Source: Myxococcales bacterium (lineage in GTDB: Bacteria > Myxococcota_A > UBA9042 > GCA-2863065). From it: DNA of 34,839 bases. Location of the stretch: the NCBI GenBank assembly GCA_018780435.1, contig JADMJS010000564.1:1-34839 (forward strand), in the 5' to 3' direction. Shown here piece after piece: positions 34,664 to 34,839 of this stretch (positions are counted from its first letter, which is position 1; each line of letters begins with the position of its first letter). The notes below the pieces were generated by a model. It was given only the letters and a program-made list of their open reading frames with translations, was not told the DNA's origin and made no database searches. Position numbers and translations under genes: made by a program.

Positions 34664-34820
34664 GGGCTCGGTCGGAATGAAGTGGGAGAATTGACCGCGT
34701 CGCGCCCCGCCCGGCTCGGGCCAAGTCCGAAGACATACTCCCCGTATTTCGAGGACTTGGAACGAGCCGGGCGGGGATGCGGCGCGAGGCAAGTCGATCC
34801 ACTTCATTTCGACCGAGCCC
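34664..34820. repeat. 157-bp palindromic element, with a second copy starting at 34821
   Basis: Nested inverted repeats: outer 22-base arms 34664-34685 and 34799-34820 (21 of 22 pair); CCCCGCCCGGCTCG (34705-34718) with its exact complement at 34763-34776; CCAAGTCC (34721-34728) with GGACTTGG (34753-34760); ATAC/GTAT around the centre at 34739-34743. The 19 bases at 34662-34680 recur exactly at 34821-34839, the window end, giving a 159-bp period. No protein-coding content recognised. Confidence 0.8.
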
Positions 34821-34839
34821 AAGGGCTCGGTCGGAATGA

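Noticed and set aside
34540..34839. Prophage or island attachment site at tRNA-Pro
   Set aside because: No repeat of the tRNA 3' end is seen in the window, and no integrase; the adjacent repeat is palindromic rather than an att direct repeat.

Overview
The window is GC-rich DNA that is almost fully coding. It carries short sigma70-type promoters, many GTG/TTG starts and an unusual density of lipoproteins (about ten). The gene families point to a deltaproteobacterium-like organism, most probably Myxococcota: a TIGR02996-type repeat-companion domain next to leucine-rich repeats, a GYF_2 domain protein with an AgmX-like tail, Asp/Gly/Thr-rich and Cys-rich lipoproteins, and an RpoD with a very long Ala/Pro/Lys/Thr-rich N-terminus. 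The phylum is an inference from gene families; no 16S gene is present.

Layout from the left: the 3' part of pntA (minus strand, cut by the window edge); a small KH RNA-binding protein with an apparently leaderless promoter; a lamin-tail-domain lipoprotein whose end overlaps the convergent GYF_2 membrane protein; two lipoproteins; the dnaG-rpoD operon; a tandem SCP2-domain protein; a large lipoprotein gene read through an in-frame TGA (1..14000). Then come a TIGR02996/LRR protein; a HEAT-repeat protein followed by dapA-dapB; an ECF sigma factor, a TPR-tailed putative anti-sigma factor and a ChaN-like lipoprotein in one operon; a GT4 glycosyltransferase, selD and two overlapping lipoproteins; trmH with a Cys-rich lipoprotein upstream (14000..27100). 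The right part has a Cys-rich lipoprotein, a degenerate polysaccharide-deacetylase/NTF2-like fusion, a three-gene minus-strand lipoprotein operon, tRNA-Val(GAC), a hairpin-rich leader, rpmI-rplT-ihfA, tRNA-Pro(GGG) with a terminator, and a large palindromic element at the window edge.

The most notable system is selenium. A thioredoxin-fold domain at the C-terminus of a beta-propeller lipoprotein has TGA at exactly the place of the first active-site cysteine (reading W-U-P-V-C-G). The stop is followed by 123-plus codons of conserved-looking thioredoxin fold in the same frame. A perfect 8-bp hairpin with a G-starting loop lies 17 nt after the TGA, as expected of a bacterial SECIS element. selD, which makes the selenium donor, lies about 9 kb away. 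A standard gene caller would split this gene in two and miss the selenoprotein.

The rest is mainly housekeeping (primase, primary sigma factor, lysine/peptidoglycan precursor synthesis, ribosomal proteins, IHF, tRNAs) interleaved with lineage-specific envelope lipoproteins. No mobile genes, CRISPR arrays or prophage genes were seen.
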